Shown: positions 30,115 through 39,771 of the stretch, piece by piece
Numbering within the stretch: position 1 is the first letter of the stretch
Layout: the number at the start of each line of letters is the position of its first letter
Source: Trueperaceae bacterium
Lineage (GTDB): Bacteria; Deinococcota; Deinococci; Deinococcales; Trueperaceae
DNA length: 64,000 bases
Assembly: GCA_036381035.1 (NCBI GenBank)
Contig: DASVDQ010000109.1
Coordinates: 26,540 to 90,539 of the forward strand
Direction: 5' to 3'
Notes under the pieces: generated by a model
Seen by the model: only the letters and a program-made list of their open reading frames with translations
What the model was told of the DNA's origin: nothing
Databases searched by the model: none
Translations under genes and position numbers: made by a program

Positions 30115-31806
30115 TCACATCACCAGCCTGACGGGCGAGTCGAGGAGCTCGGCGACGCGCGCGAGCAGCCGCGCGCCCGTCTCGGCCGGCAGGTCGCCGG
30201 CCAGGGTCAGGGTGCTCCTGTAGCCGCCGCGCTGGTTGTCGTAGAGGATCCTGCCCAGGCTCAGCACGGGGAGGTCGAGGTCGAGGACGACCTCGTCGAC
30301 GTCGAGGCCGCTGAGGTCGGCGACGACGAGGCCAGCCTCGTCCTCCTCGACGCCCGGTCCGGCCAGCTCGGAGACGATCTCGGCGAACGGGCGGTCGGCC
30401 GCACCGTCGACGCGCCGCAGCGACACGCCGTCGCCGAACGCGGCCAGGGCCACCTGGCCGAACCCGCCGCCCAGCTCGGCGGCCGCCTTGGCCACGGCCC
30501 GCAGCACGAACGGCGCCGCGCCCAGCGGCTCCTCGTGGCCGAGCTCCTGCGAGACGGCGAGCTGGGCGCCGGCCAGCGCGCTGACGTCGACGTGTCGCCT
30601 GAGCGCCAGGCGCAGACGCGCCAGCGGCAGGCCCTCGAAGCCCGCCTGGGTCACGCCCGCCAGCTCGTCCGGCGTCTCGACCGCGGCGACGACCTCGCCG
30701 GGCCCGCTCTCCAGGTCCGCCGCGGCGTCCGCGGGCGCATCCGCGGCGTCCACCGGCGCGGCCTCCTCACCGACCACCGCGCCGGCGTCTCCCGCTCCCT
30801 CGGCGGCCGCGCGGTCGCCCGCGGCCCCGACGTCCTCCAGGGCATGACCATCGTCAGCCGCCCCCACCTGGCCGGCGTCCCCGCCGACCTGCGGCATGCC
30901 GCCGTCGTCCGCGTCGCCCGTCCGGCCCCCGCCCTCCGCGGGGCCCTCGCCGGTCCCCGCCGGCTCCCACGAGGGACCGGCGGACCAGGCGTCGTAAGGC
31001 GAGTCGCCGCGCTCCGCGGGCGCCTCGGCCCACGTCTCGTCGGCGGACGCCGCGGCCCCGGCCGGCGCGCCCGGCTCTTCCGGCGCGGCCCACAGGTCGG
31101 CATCGCTGCCCGCGTCCCCTCCGGAGGCGCCCTCCTCCGCCTCGCTCGAGACGGCGAAGAGGTCGACGTCGTCGCTCGTCCGGCCGACGGGCTCGCCCCA
31201 GATGTCGGAAGGGGGCGTCTCCTCCCGCGGGCTTGGCTCGCCGAGGTGGATGCCCTCGCCCCAGGCCTCCTCGGCGCCCTGTGCCGGCGCCGCGGCGGCG
31301 CCAGGCGCCGGCGCGGGCCCGAGCGCGTCGTCCCGCCCGGCGCCGTCGTCGACGGGCAGGGGCTCGTCGCCGGAGACGAGCAGGTCGTCGAGGTCGTCGG
31401 CCGCCGTGGGCGCCGCGCCCTCCCGGGGCGCGGGAGCGGGGGCGGGAGCCGGCGTCTCGGCCGCCTCCGGCTCGTCGTCGAAGAGGAAGACGTCCTCGTC
31501 GACGGCGGCCGGCTCCTCGCGCACCGCGCTGCCGATCTCGTGCCTGAGCTCGCCGAGCGTGGCGGCCTCACCGACGCCCTGCCTCACGGTGGCGATGTCC
31601 TGCTCCGGCCAGGCGTCCATGCCTTCGGGGAGCGGCTCCGGCGTGGGGTCCACGGCCTCCTCGCCCGCCATCACGCGCGCGAGGTAGTCGAGGACGTCGC
31701 GCTCCACGATCCGGCCGCCGTCACCCGAGCCCTGCAGCCGGCGCCAGTCGACGTTGTTCTGCTCCGCCAGCCGCCGCGCAAGCGGGGTGATGTCGGGCTC
31801 GCTCAC
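30115..31806 (-). CDS. E2-like scaffold: E3-binding domain, acidic linker, degenerate acyltransferase domain
   Basis: The 563-residue protein starts with a peripheral subunit-binding domain (ITPLARRLAEQNNVDWRRLQ, then GSGDGGRIVERDVLDYLA), as in the E2 of 2-oxoacid dehydrogenases. Residues 60-385 are a long acidic Ala/Pro/Gly/Glu-rich region without lipoyl domain. Residues 390-563 follow the E2 catalytic fold, but the HxxxD motif is replaced by GDLPAETG before ARLLARVAELLDSP. So it could bind E3 or E1 but not carry or transfer acyl groups. AGGAGGAG lies just before the GTG start; a TATACT box is about 60 nt upstream. Confidence 0.7.
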   Translation of the reverse strand: MSEPDITPLARRLAEQNNVDWRRLQGSGDGGRIVERDVLDYLARVMAGEEAVDPTPEPLPEGMDAWPEQDIATVRQGVGEAATLGELRHEIGSAVREEPAAVDEDVFLFDDEPEAAETPAPAPAPAPREGAAPTAADDLDDLLVSGDEPLPVDDGAGRDDALGPAPAPGAAAAPAQGAEEAWGEGIHLGEPSPREETPPSDIWGEPVGRTSDDVDLFAVSSEAEEGASGGDAGSDADLWAAPEEPGAPAGAAASADETWAEAPAERGDSPYDAWSAGPSWEPAGTGEGPAEGGGRTGDADDGGMPQVGGDAGQVGAADDGHALEDVGAAGDRAAAEGAGDAGAVVGEEAAPVDAADAPADAAADLESGPGEVVAAVETPDELAGVTQAGFEGLPLARLRLALRRHVDVSALAGAQLAVSQELGHEEPLGAAPFVLRAVAKAAAELGGGFGQVALAAFGDGVSLRRVDGAADRPFAEIVSELAGPGVEEDEAGLVVADLSGLDVDEVVLDLDLPVLSLGRILYDNQRGGYRSTLTLAGDLPAETGARLLARVAELLDSPVRLVM

Positions 31807-31864
31807 AGGTCTCCTCCTACGCGCGGCGGCCGTGCCCCCGCTGGTCTCATGCCTCTGTCATGCG

Positions 31865-31870
31865 AGTATA
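31865..31870 (-). promoter_or_regulatory. -10 box of the E2-like gene
   Basis: TATACT on the minus strand, about 58 nt before the GTG, so this gene has a leader with a true ribosome site, unlike its neighbours. Confidence 0.5.
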
Positions 31871-31981
31871 CCGAACCCGTCCTGCGCCCCTGACGGAGCC
31901 GGAGGCGGCGACCCGTCGCGCTCCCCCGCGCCGCACCGCGTCGCGTTCAGGACCCCGTGCCCCACCCCGACCGCGCCGCCC

Positions 31982-33289
31982 TCAGGGACGCCAGGCCTGG
32001 AAGAAGACGCCGTCGATGTACGTCTGCAGGAGCGCGTCGCCGCCGTAGACGGTCACCGTGGTCGTGGCCACCTCTCCCGGCTGCATCTGCCTGTCGAAGA
32101 CGCTCCTGGTGCCGCGGTCGTCGCTGACGACCAGCTCGAGCCGGTACGGCTGCTCGAGGAGGCGGCGCACGCCCATGAACGTGGGGTCGAACGTGAAGGG
32201 GATGCTGCGGCTGCCGTCGCCCGCCTGCACCGACGGCCCGCCCCCAGCGGGGCCCTCGCCGCCGCCGGCGCCGGGACGCTGGCCGCCCGGGCCGCCCAGG
32301 ACGTCGTCGCGCTGGCCGGGCAGGCCGAGGTCGGGCAGCAGCGGCGAGTCGGCGGGGCGTCCGTTCACGGTGAGCAGCACCGGGGTGCCCGGCAGGGTGT
32401 AGCCGGTGGGCTGGACCTCGACCACGCCCTCAGGCCTGGCGGGGTCGTCGACGTACGTCACCTGCCCGACGAGGAGCTGCGCGGCGCGCAGCGCGAGCTG
32501 CGCCCGCCACTGCGGCAGGCCGACGACGTCCGGCACCTCGACGACGTTGCGCGACGAGAGCGCGTAGTTCACGGTGACGGGCGTGCTGGTCACGACCTCC
32601 GCGCCGGCGGGCGGCCACGTCGAGACGACGTCGCCCGCGCCGGTGAAGCTCACGCTGGTCGCGACCCTCTCGATCCTGTGGAAGCCGAGCTCCTCGAGCC
32701 GCTTCACGGCCTCGTCCGCGGGCAAGCCCTTGAGGTCCGGCACGACCACGCGCGGGAGGTCGCGCCCGCGGCTGACGACGAGCGACAGCTCCTCGCCGGA
32801 CGCGAGCTGGGCGCCGCCCTCGGGCGCCTGGCCGATGACGGTGCCCACGGGTCGGTCGCTGGCCTCGTAGACCGTCGTCCCCAGGGGGAGGTTCAGCTCG
32901 CTCACCCGGCGCCTGGCGTCGGCCTCCAGCATGCCGGTGAGGTCGGGCACGCGCGCCGCGGCCCCCACGGCGTTCACGCCCAGGTGCACGGTGCGCCCGC
33001 GCCTGACCGTGGCCCCGGGCGCGGGGGACTGCGAGGTGACGGTGTCGGGCGCGGCGCCCGCCACCTGCTCGATGAAGGTCACGGGCTCGAGGCCCATCCG
33101 CCTGAGCACCTGCGCGGCCTCGTCGTGGCGCATGCCGACGACCTCCGGCAGGCGCACCTCGGGCACGTCGAAGTAGCCGCGGAGGTTGAGTGCCGTGACG
33201 ACGAGGGCCCCCACGAGGAGCGCTCCGGCCACGGTGAGCCACGTCCAGCCCGTCCGGCGCGTGCCGATGGCGTCGGCGGCGGCAGTCAC
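31982..33289 (-). CDS. Membrane-anchored PASTA domain protein
   Basis: The 435-residue protein has one membrane segment (residues 17-34: WLTVAGALLVGALVV) and then four PASTA repeats, seen as VRLPEVVGMRHDEAAQ, ARVPDLTGMLEADARR, VVVPDLKGLPADEAVK and VEVPDVVGLPQWRAQ. PASTA domains bind peptidoglycan. There is no kinase domain, unlike PknB, nor a transpeptidase domain as in PBP2x. A Gly/Pro-rich linker leads to a C-terminal beta-rich region (residues 370-435) of unknown kind. GTG start with TAGAGT 6 nt upstream. Confidence 0.85.
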   Translation of the reverse strand: MTAAADAIGTRRTGWTWLTVAGALLVGALVVTALNLRGYFDVPEVRLPEVVGMRHDEAAQVLRRMGLEPVTFIEQVAGAAPDTVTSQSPAPGATVRRGRTVHLGVNAVGAAARVPDLTGMLEADARRRVSELNLPLGTTVYEASDRPVGTVIGQAPEGGAQLASGEELSLVVSRGRDLPRVVVPDLKGLPADEAVKRLEELGFHRIERVATSVSFTGAGDVVSTWPPAGAEVVTSTPVTVNYALSSRNVVEVPDVVGLPQWRAQLALRAAQLLVGQVTYVDDPARPEGVVEVQPTGYTLPGTPVLLTVNGRPADSPLLPDLGLPGQRDDVLGGPGGQRPGAGGGEGPAGGGPSVQAGDGSRSIPFTFDPTFMGVRRLLEQPYRLELVVSDDRGTRSVFDRQMQPGEVATTTVTVYGGDALLQTYIDGVFFQAWRP

Positions 33290-33295
33290 GCGCCG

Positions 33296-33301
33296 ACTCT
33301 A
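33296..33301 (-). promoter_or_regulatory. -10 box of the PASTA gene, leaderless type
   Basis: TAGAGT on the minus strand, 6 nt before GTG 33289; mirrored by the same box for the divergent gene. Confidence 0.55.
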
Positions 33302-33324
33302 CCGCGACCCGCCGAAGCCGCGGG

Positions 33325-33330
33325 TAGAGT
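33325..33330 (+). promoter_or_regulatory. -10 box of the 33337 gene, leaderless type
   Basis: TAGAGT, 6 nt before GTG 33337. The two divergent start codons are only 47 bp apart, so their promoters interleave. Confidence 0.55.
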
Positions 33331-33336
33331 CTGGTC

Positions 33337-33945
33337 GTGAACCGCGCCCTCGCGTTCCCCGCCGGCACGGTGGCGCACCTCCCGACCGCCACGGGCGGCG
33401 AGCTGGCGGACCTGCTGGCCCTGGAGAGGGCCGGGGCGCGCCTCGCCCTGGTGGCGCTGCCGGCCGCGGTCGAGGACAGCCTCTACCGCTACAACAACCT
33501 GCCGGAGCGCCTCGCGCGCCTCTACGCCGGCGTGGACCCCCTCGACCCGGACGAGGACCTCGTCGAGGAGGCCGAGGGTCCCGCGCTGGCGCTCGTGTCG
33601 GGGGCCCACCTGCTCGACGACGTCATCGACGCCGTCTACGAGGCCCTCGCGGGCCTGCCGGAGGAGCTCGTCGTCCGCCGGCCCGGCGAGGAGGTCGGCG
33701 AGCCCGCCGCCGGCAGGCGCGGCGCGCTGCTGGCGTTCAAGGCGCTCATCGGGCGCGACTGGCGCGCCGACGCCGTGATCGCGCGGCTGCGGCGCCACGG
33801 CAGCGTGGCCGTCGACGCCCGGCCGGTGATCGCCCACGCCCGCGCGGCGGCGCCCGACGCCGAGCTCTCGCTGGTGGCGGCGGAGACGCTCGGTCGACTG
33901 GCCACCGTCCACGCCCACGAGGGCGGCGTCACCGGCGTGGCCTGA
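33337..33945 (+). CDS. Conserved-looking protein of unknown function (202 aa)
   Basis: I do not recognise this protein. It starts MNRALAFPAGTVAHLPTATG, has EDSLYRYNNLPERLARLYAG near residue 46, and is otherwise an Ala/Leu/Glu-rich alpha/beta sequence with no membrane segment, signal or metal motif. Codon use and composition match the neighbours. The leaderless promoter and full-length frame support a real gene. Its last 17 nt overlap the 3' end of the convergent ROK gene. Confidence 0.65.
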   Translation: MNRALAFPAGTVAHLPTATGGELADLLALERAGARLALVALPAAVEDSLYRYNNLPERLARLYAGVDPLDPDEDLVEEAEGPALALVSGAHLLDDVIDAVYEALAGLPEELVVRRPGEEVGEPAAGRRGALLAFKALIGRDWRADAVIARLRRHGSVAVDARPVIAHARAAAPDAELSLVAAETLGRLATVHAHEGGVTGVA

Positions 33946-34824
33946 AGGCGCGCTCGGCCACGGACGCGGCGCCGATCGCGCCGGCGTCTCCCCCGAGCAC
34001 CGCCAGGCGGAACTCCGGCTCGCAGAAGCCCTCCAGGTACCTCCTGGCCGCCTCCTTGACGCGGCCCAGGTAGAACTCCCCCGCCGCCGTCAGGCCCCCG
34101 CCCAGCACGAACGCCTCCGGGTCGAACACCTTCTGGAGGTTCGCCAGACCGATCCCCGCGAAGGTGGCGGCGTTGTCGACGATGCCGAGGGCCATGCGCT
34201 CGCCGGCGCGGGCCCTCTCGAACACCTCGACCGCGGTCATGGGCCGGCCGTAGGCGAAGGTGGCGTCGCGGGCGATCGCCCGCCCGCCGGCGATGGCCTC
34301 GAGGCTGCCCGTGTGGCCGTCGCCCCCCATGGGCCCGCCGGGCAGCATCGTGACGTGCCCGATCTCGCCGCCCAGGCCGTGCGCGCCGCGCACCAGCGTC
34401 TCGCCGACGAACAGCCCGCCGCCGATGCCGGTCGAGAGCGTGACGTAGACGCTCGACTCGAGGTCGCGGGCCGCGCCGTAGAGGTGCTCGGCGAAGCCCG
34501 CGGCGTTGGCGTCGTTCTCCAGCTCCACGGGCAGGCCGAGGGCCTCCCCGAGCGCCTCGACGACCGGCGCGTCGACCATGCCGGCGATGTTCGGGGCGAA
34601 CACGACGCGTCCGCGGGCGTGGTCCAGCGGACCGGGCGAGCCGACGCCGACGGCCACGACCTCGTGGCCGCGGGAGAGCAGCTCGCGCGCGGCGCCGGCC
34701 ATCGCCGCCACCACGTCGTCGAAGCCCGTCTGCGGCGTGGCGACGCGCACGCGGTCGAGGACGCGCCCGTCGTCGACGACCGCCGCCAGGATCTTCGTGC
34801 CGCCCAGGTCTATCCCCAAGGTGC

Positions 34825-34828
<4 letters not shown>
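33929..34828 (-). CDS. ROK family sugar kinase, probable glucokinase
   Basis: The 299-residue protein has the ATP loop TLGIDLGGTKILAAVVD, GVGSPGPLDHARG, the catalytic aspartate in VELENDANAAGFAEH, LSTGIGGGLFVG and GLGGEIGHVTMLPGG. The ROK zinc motif (CxCGxxGCxE) is absent: the matching stretch is GGDGHTGSLEAIAGG, with no cysteine. Only the upstream histidine remains. It starts at TTG 34828, overlapping the ackA stop (TTGA). Glucose is the likeliest substrate, but other hexoses are possible. Confidence 0.82.
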
Positions 34829-35964
<1,136 letters not shown>

Positions 35965-35973
35965 GTCCACGCG

Positions 35974-35979
35974 ACTCTA
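35974..35979 (-). promoter_or_regulatory. -10 box of ackA overlapping the upstream stop codon
   Basis: TAGAGT on the minus strand. Its first three bases are also the TAG stop of the metallophosphoesterase gene. Confidence 0.45.
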
Positions 35980-36669
35980 CCCGCCCAGGTCGGCGATCAG
36001 CCGGGGACGGAAGCCCAGGGCGTCGGCGGCGACGAAGTGCACGGCCACGCCGTCGAGGCTCGTCAGCACCGGCTCCTCGCCGTGGACGTGCCCGAACACG
36101 AGCGCGTCGGGCGCGTACTCCGCGATCAGCCGCGTGAAGCCGCTCGGCTCGAGCCGCGTGTTCGTGGGCGGGAAGTGCAGCATCACGACCCGGTAGCGCC
36201 CCTCGAGCCGCCGCGCCGCCTGCAGCGAGAGGCTCAGCCTCTCGACCTCCCGCCTGTAGACCTTCTCGTCCTCGGCGGTGAAGCCGCGGCTGCCGGGGCA
36301 GACCCAGCCGCGGGTGCCGGCGACGACCACCCCGTCCACCGCGAGCGCGTCGTTCTGGACGGCGTACATGCCCTCGGGCAGCACGCGCCTGAGCTTGCTT
36401 ATCGAGGGCCACCAGTAGTCGTGGTTGCCGCGCAGCAGGACCTTGCGGCCGGGCAGGGCCGCGATGTCCGCGAGGTCGAGCAGCGCCTCCTCGAGCCGCA
36501 TCGCCCAGGAGACGTCGCCGGGCACGAGCACGAGGTCGCCCTCCCCCACCGTCTCGCGCCAGCGGTCGAAGAACGCCTGCGGGTGACCCTCCCAGTTGCC
36601 GCCGAAGACGTCCATCGGCTTGGGCTGCGCCCGCGAGAGGTGGGGGTCGGCGATGGCGAACAGGCGCAT
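35977..36669 (-). CDS. Calcineurin-like metallophosphoesterase
   Basis: The 230-residue protein has all the dimetal motifs: FAIADPHLS, VPGDVSWAM, LLRGNHDYWW, MLHFPP and FGHVHGEE. It belongs to the compact predicted phosphohydrolases (related to YkuE/YmdB-type sequences); the substrate is unknown. The ATG has a TAGTAT box 9 nt upstream and is 26 nt after folK. Its TAG stop is part of the ackA promoter. Confidence 0.88.
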   Translation of the reverse strand: MRLFAIADPHLSRAQPKPMDVFGGNWEGHPQAFFDRWRETVGEGDLVLVPGDVSWAMRLEEALLDLADIAALPGRKVLLRGNHDYWWPSISKLRRVLPEGMYAVQNDALAVDGVVVAGTRGWVCPGSRGFTAEDEKVYRREVERLSLSLQAARRLEGRYRVVMLHFPPTNTRLEPSGFTRLIAEYAPDALVFGHVHGEEPVLTSLDGVAVHFVAADALGFRPRLIADLGG

Positions 36670-36678
36670 CGGAGGGCG

Positions 36679-36684
36679 ATACTA
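36679..36684 (-). promoter_or_regulatory. -10 box of the metallophosphoesterase gene
   Basis: TAGTAT on the minus strand, 9 nt before ATG 36669, in the gap after folK. Confidence 0.45.
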
Positions 36685-36695
36685 CCCGGCGCGCC

Positions 36696-37238
36696 TCACC
36701 ACGGCAGGTCGGTGCGCTCGACGCCGGAGGCGTCGAGGCGCGCCAGCATCTCCTCGGCCGTCTCCCCGGTGACCGGGTGACGCCACCGCGGGTCGACCTC
36801 GCGCAGCGGCACGAGCACGAAGGCCCTGTGGTGGAGGCGGGGGTGCGGGACCGTGGCGACGGGGTCGTCGACGTTCGCGTCGCCGTGGGCGAGCAGGTCG
36901 AGGTCGATCACGCGCGGACCCCAGCGCTCCCGCCTCACCCGCCCGAGGCGCTCCTCGATGTCGAGCAGCGCCCTGAGCAGCGCGTGCGTCGAGAGCGCCG
37001 TGCGCAGCGCCACGACCGCGTTGAGGTAGTCGGGCTGGCCGGGCGGGCCGCCCACCGGCGCCGTGCGGTAGAGCGAGGAGCGGGCGACGACCTCGCCGAG
37101 GCCCCGCAGCTCGTCGAGCGCCCGGCGCAGCGCGGCGTGGCTGTCGCCGACGTTGCCGCCTAGCGCCACCCAGGCCAACGCCTCGTCGCCTCGCGGCGCG
37201 GCCCCCTCGTCCCCGCGCGGCGGGGCTCCCTCAGGCAC
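36696..37238 (-). CDS. folK: Hydroxymethyl-dihydropterin pyrophosphokinase
   Basis: FolK pyrophosphorylates 6-hydroxymethyl-dihydropterin for folate synthesis. The 180-residue protein has WVALGGNVGDSHAALRRAL, SSLYRTAPVGGPPGQPDYLN and the signature RWGPRVIDLDLLAHGD, then VPHPRLHHRAFVLVPL. The first 20 residues contain two GAxPRGDE repeats and are not part of the fold. The GTG start overlaps the folB stop by 8 nt (GTGCCTGA). Confidence 0.93.
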   Translation of the reverse strand: MPEGAPPRGDEGAAPRGDEALAWVALGGNVGDSHAALRRALDELRGLGEVVARSSLYRTAPVGGPPGQPDYLNAVVALRTALSTHALLRALLDIEERLGRVRRERWGPRVIDLDLLAHGDANVDDPVATVPHPRLHHRAFVLVPLREVDPRWRHPVTGETAEEMLARLDASGVERTDLPW

Positions 37239-37605
37239 GACGCCTCTCGAGCTCGCAATGGACGTCGCGCACGACGCCCGGCAGCGGCGCGTGGGGCTTG
37301 TGCACCCTCACCCTCACGGCCACGACGCGCGGCTCCGCGTCGAGCACGGCGTCCGCCACGGCGGCGGCCACCGACTCGATCAGCTTGAAGCGCTTGCCGG
37401 TGACGACGGCGGCCACGAGGCGGTAGACGCGGGCGTAGTCGGCGGCCTCCGCCAGCGCGTCGCGCCGGGGCGGCGGCAGGCGCAGCGCGAGGTCGACGAC
37501 GAACCGGGCGCCGCGCTCCAGCTCGTAGTCGTGCACCCCGTGGAAGGCGTAGAACTCCATGCCCTCGAGCGTCACGGTGACGAGGTCGTCGGCCGTTCCG
37601 CTCAC
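37231..37605 (-). CDS. folB: Dihydroneopterin aldolase
   Basis: FolB cleaves dihydroneopterin to 6-hydroxymethyl-dihydropterin, the FolK substrate. The 124-residue protein has VTLEGMEFYAFHGVHDYE, VVDLALRL, ADYARVYRLVA, KLIESVAAAVAD and VRVHKPHAPLPG, as in the family. GGGAGG is about 8 nt before the GTG. Its neighbours folP and folK supply the next steps. Confidence 0.92.
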   Translation of the reverse strand: MSGTADDLVTVTLEGMEFYAFHGVHDYELERGARFVVDLALRLPPPRRDALAEAADYARVYRLVAAVVTGKRFKLIESVAAAVADAVLDAEPRVVAVRVRVHKPHAPLPGVVRDVHCELERRRA

Positions 37606-37654
37606 GGCAGGGCCTCCCGGGCGCGGCCCCCGGCCGACCGCCGTGGTCCCGCGC

Positions 37655-38611
37655 TCACGAGCGCGCCTCCAGCGCCGCGGTCACGGACAGCGCCTGGCGG
37701 TGCGGCTCGACGTCGTGCACGCGCAGCAGGGCCGCGCCGAGGCGCGCTGCGTGGAGGTGGGCGGCGATGGTGGCGCCGAGCCTGTCGGCGGGGCGCTCCA
37801 CGCCGGTGAGCCTGCCGAGGAACGACTTGCGCGAGGCGCCCACGAGCACGGGGTGGCCGTGGGCGGCGAGCCGTCCGGTGGCGTTGAGGAGCGCCAGGTT
37901 GTGCTCGAGTGTCTTGCCGAAGCCCAGGCCCACGTCGAGGACGACGCCGGGCACGCCGGCGGCCAGCGCACGCTCGGCCGCGGCGAGGAGGTACGCGCTC
38001 ACCTCCGCGACGACGTCGCCGTAGCGCGGGTCCCGCTGCATCGTCCGCGGTTCGCCGAGCATGTGCATGATCACCGCCGGGGCCCCGGCCCGCGCGCACA
38101 CGTCGACCATCCGGGGTTCGCGGAGGCCGGAGACGTCGTTGACGAGCGCCGCGCCCGCGGCGAGCGCCGCCGACGCGACCTCGGGCTTGCGGGTGTCGAC
38201 GCTCACGACCACGCCCGCGCCCGCCAGCGCCTCGACGACGGGGAGCACCCGGCGCCTCTCCTCGTCGGCGTCCACCGGCGCGGCGCCGGGCCGCGTCGAC
38301 TCGCCGCCGACGTCGACGATCATGGCCCCCTCGGCGGCCAGGCGCAGGCCGGCGGCCACGGCGTCGCCGCTCGTGAAGGTCGCGCCGCCGTCGGAGAAGC
38401 TGTCGGGGGTCACGTTCACGACGCCCATGAGGGCGGCGCCGCGCCAGCGCAGCTCGGTGCCCCCGCCGGGGAGCGGGCGGCCGAACCGCAGGACGTGCTC
38501 GACCTCGTGCCAGGCCGGCCCCGGAACAGCGCCCGCGGGTCGCGCCACGTCGTGGGAGGTCCGCGGCGCTCCGTCGGCGCGCGGCACGCCGGCGTCCTCG
38601 ACCTGGGTCAC
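37655..38611 (-). CDS. folP: Dihydropteroate synthase
   Basis: FolP joins p-aminobenzoate to the pterin pyrophosphate; it is the sulfonamide target. The 318-residue TIM barrel has [77 protein letters not shown] and [10 protein letters not shown]. The first 60 residues precede the usual start. The GTG overlaps the wecB stop (GTGA); folB follows after 49 nt. Confidence 0.94.
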   Translation of the reverse strand: MTQVEDAGVPRADGAPRTSHDVARPAGAVPGPAWHEVEHVLRFGRPLPGGGTELRWRGAALMGVVNVTPDSFSDGGATFTSGDAVAAGLRLAAEGAMIVDVGGESTRPGAAPVDADEERRRVLPVVEALAGAGVVVSVDTRKPEVASAALAAGAALVNDVSGLREPRMVDVCARAGAPAVIMHMLGEPRTMQRDPRYGDVVAEVSAYLLAAAERALAAGVPGVVLDVGLGFGKTLEHNLALLNATGRLAAHGHPVLVGASRKSFLGRLTGVERPADRLGATIAAHLHAARLGAALLRVHDVEPHRQALSVTAALEARS

Positions 38612-39771
38612 AGACTGCCCTCCATGCGCCAGTCCTCCGGCCGCTCCGCCAGCCCGAAGCGCCAGGCCACCGCCTGCGCGATGCGCTCCGAGGCGCGACC
38701 GTCGCCGTAGGGGTTCGGCGCGGCGCGCATGCGCGCCAGCTCGGCCTCGTCGCCGAGCAGGGCCAGCAGGCGCTCCTCGACGCGGGCCGGGTCGTTGCCG
38801 ACGAGCCGCAGCACGCCGCCCAGGCCCTCGGGCCTCTCGGTGACGTTGCGCAGTACCGCCACGGGGCGCCCCAGCGCCGCGCCCTCCTCCTGGATGCCGC
38901 CCGAGTCGGTGATGACGAGGACCGAGCGGTCGAGGAGCGCGACCATCGACAGGTAGTCGACCGGGTCCATGAGCCTGAAGTTCGGCACCGCCTCGAGGGC
39001 GGGCCACACGGCCTCGCGCACCGCCGGGTTGAGGTGCACGGGGTAGACGAAGGTCAGCTCGGGGTGGGCCCGCGCCACGGACGCCAGCGCCGCGGCCAGC
39101 TCGCGCATCACGGGGAGGTTCTCGCGCCGGTGCATCGTCACGGCCACGAGGTTCTCCGCGGGCAGGCCCTCCGGCAGGCGCGCGCGCCGGCGGCTGAGGA
39201 CCACGGCGTCCACGGCCGTGTTGCCCGTCACGACCATGCGCTCCGGGTCCTTGCCCTCCTTGAGCAGGTTGTCCCGCGCGCCCTCGGTCGGCGGCAGGTC
39301 CATGTCGGTGAGGACGTCGGTGAGGCGCCTGTTCGCCTCCTCGGGGAAAGGTTGGCTCATGTCGAAGCTGCGCAGGCCGGCCTCGACGTGCGCCACGCGG
39401 GCGCCCTCGAGGAAGGCCGCGAACGCCACGCAGAACGTCGTCGTGGTGTCGCCGTGCACCAGCACGTACTCGGAGCGCAGCGCCTTCAGCGCCGCCGCCG
39501 CCGCCGGCGTGATGCGCCCGACCAGCTCCGGCAGCGTCTGCCTGTCCGTCATCACGTTCAGGTCGGCGTCGGTGCCCATGCCGAACGTGGCCAGAGAGGC
39601 GTCGAGCTGCTCGCGGTGCTGACCGGTGACGAGCGTCAGCACCTCGAAGAGACCCGAGCGCTTGAGTGCCGCGACCACCGGGGCCATCTTGTTCGCCTCG
39701 GGCCGCGTGCCGAACGCCACGACCACGCGCGGGCGGGCGGCCGACGCCGCGGCCGGCGGCGCCGCGCTCAC
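38608..39771 (-). CDS. wecB: UDP-N-acetylglucosamine 2-epimerase
   Basis: WecB converts UDP-GlcNAc to UDP-ManNAc for surface polysaccharide. The 387-residue GT-B protein has [66 protein letters not shown], and [18 protein letters not shown] followed by TERPE. The GTG overlaps the wecA stop. Its presence after wecA suggests synthesis of a ManNAc-containing polymer or teichoic-acid-like linkage unit. Confidence 0.94.
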   Translation of the reverse strand: MSAAPPAAASAARPRVVVAFGTRPEANKMAPVVAALKRSGLFEVLTLVTGQHREQLDASLATFGMGTDADLNVMTDRQTLPELVGRITPAAAAALKALRSEYVLVHGDTTTTFCVAFAAFLEGARVAHVEAGLRSFDMSQPFPEEANRRLTDVLTDMDLPPTEGARDNLLKEGKDPERMVVTGNTAVDAVVLSRRRARLPEGLPAENLVAVTMHRRENLPVMRELAAALASVARAHPELTFVYPVHLNPAVREAVWPALEAVPNFRLMDPVDYLSMVALLDRSVLVITDSGGIQEEGAALGRPVAVLRNVTERPEGLGGVLRLVGNDPARVEERLLALLGDEAELARMRAAPNPYGDGRASERIAQAVAWRFGLAERPEDWRMEGSL

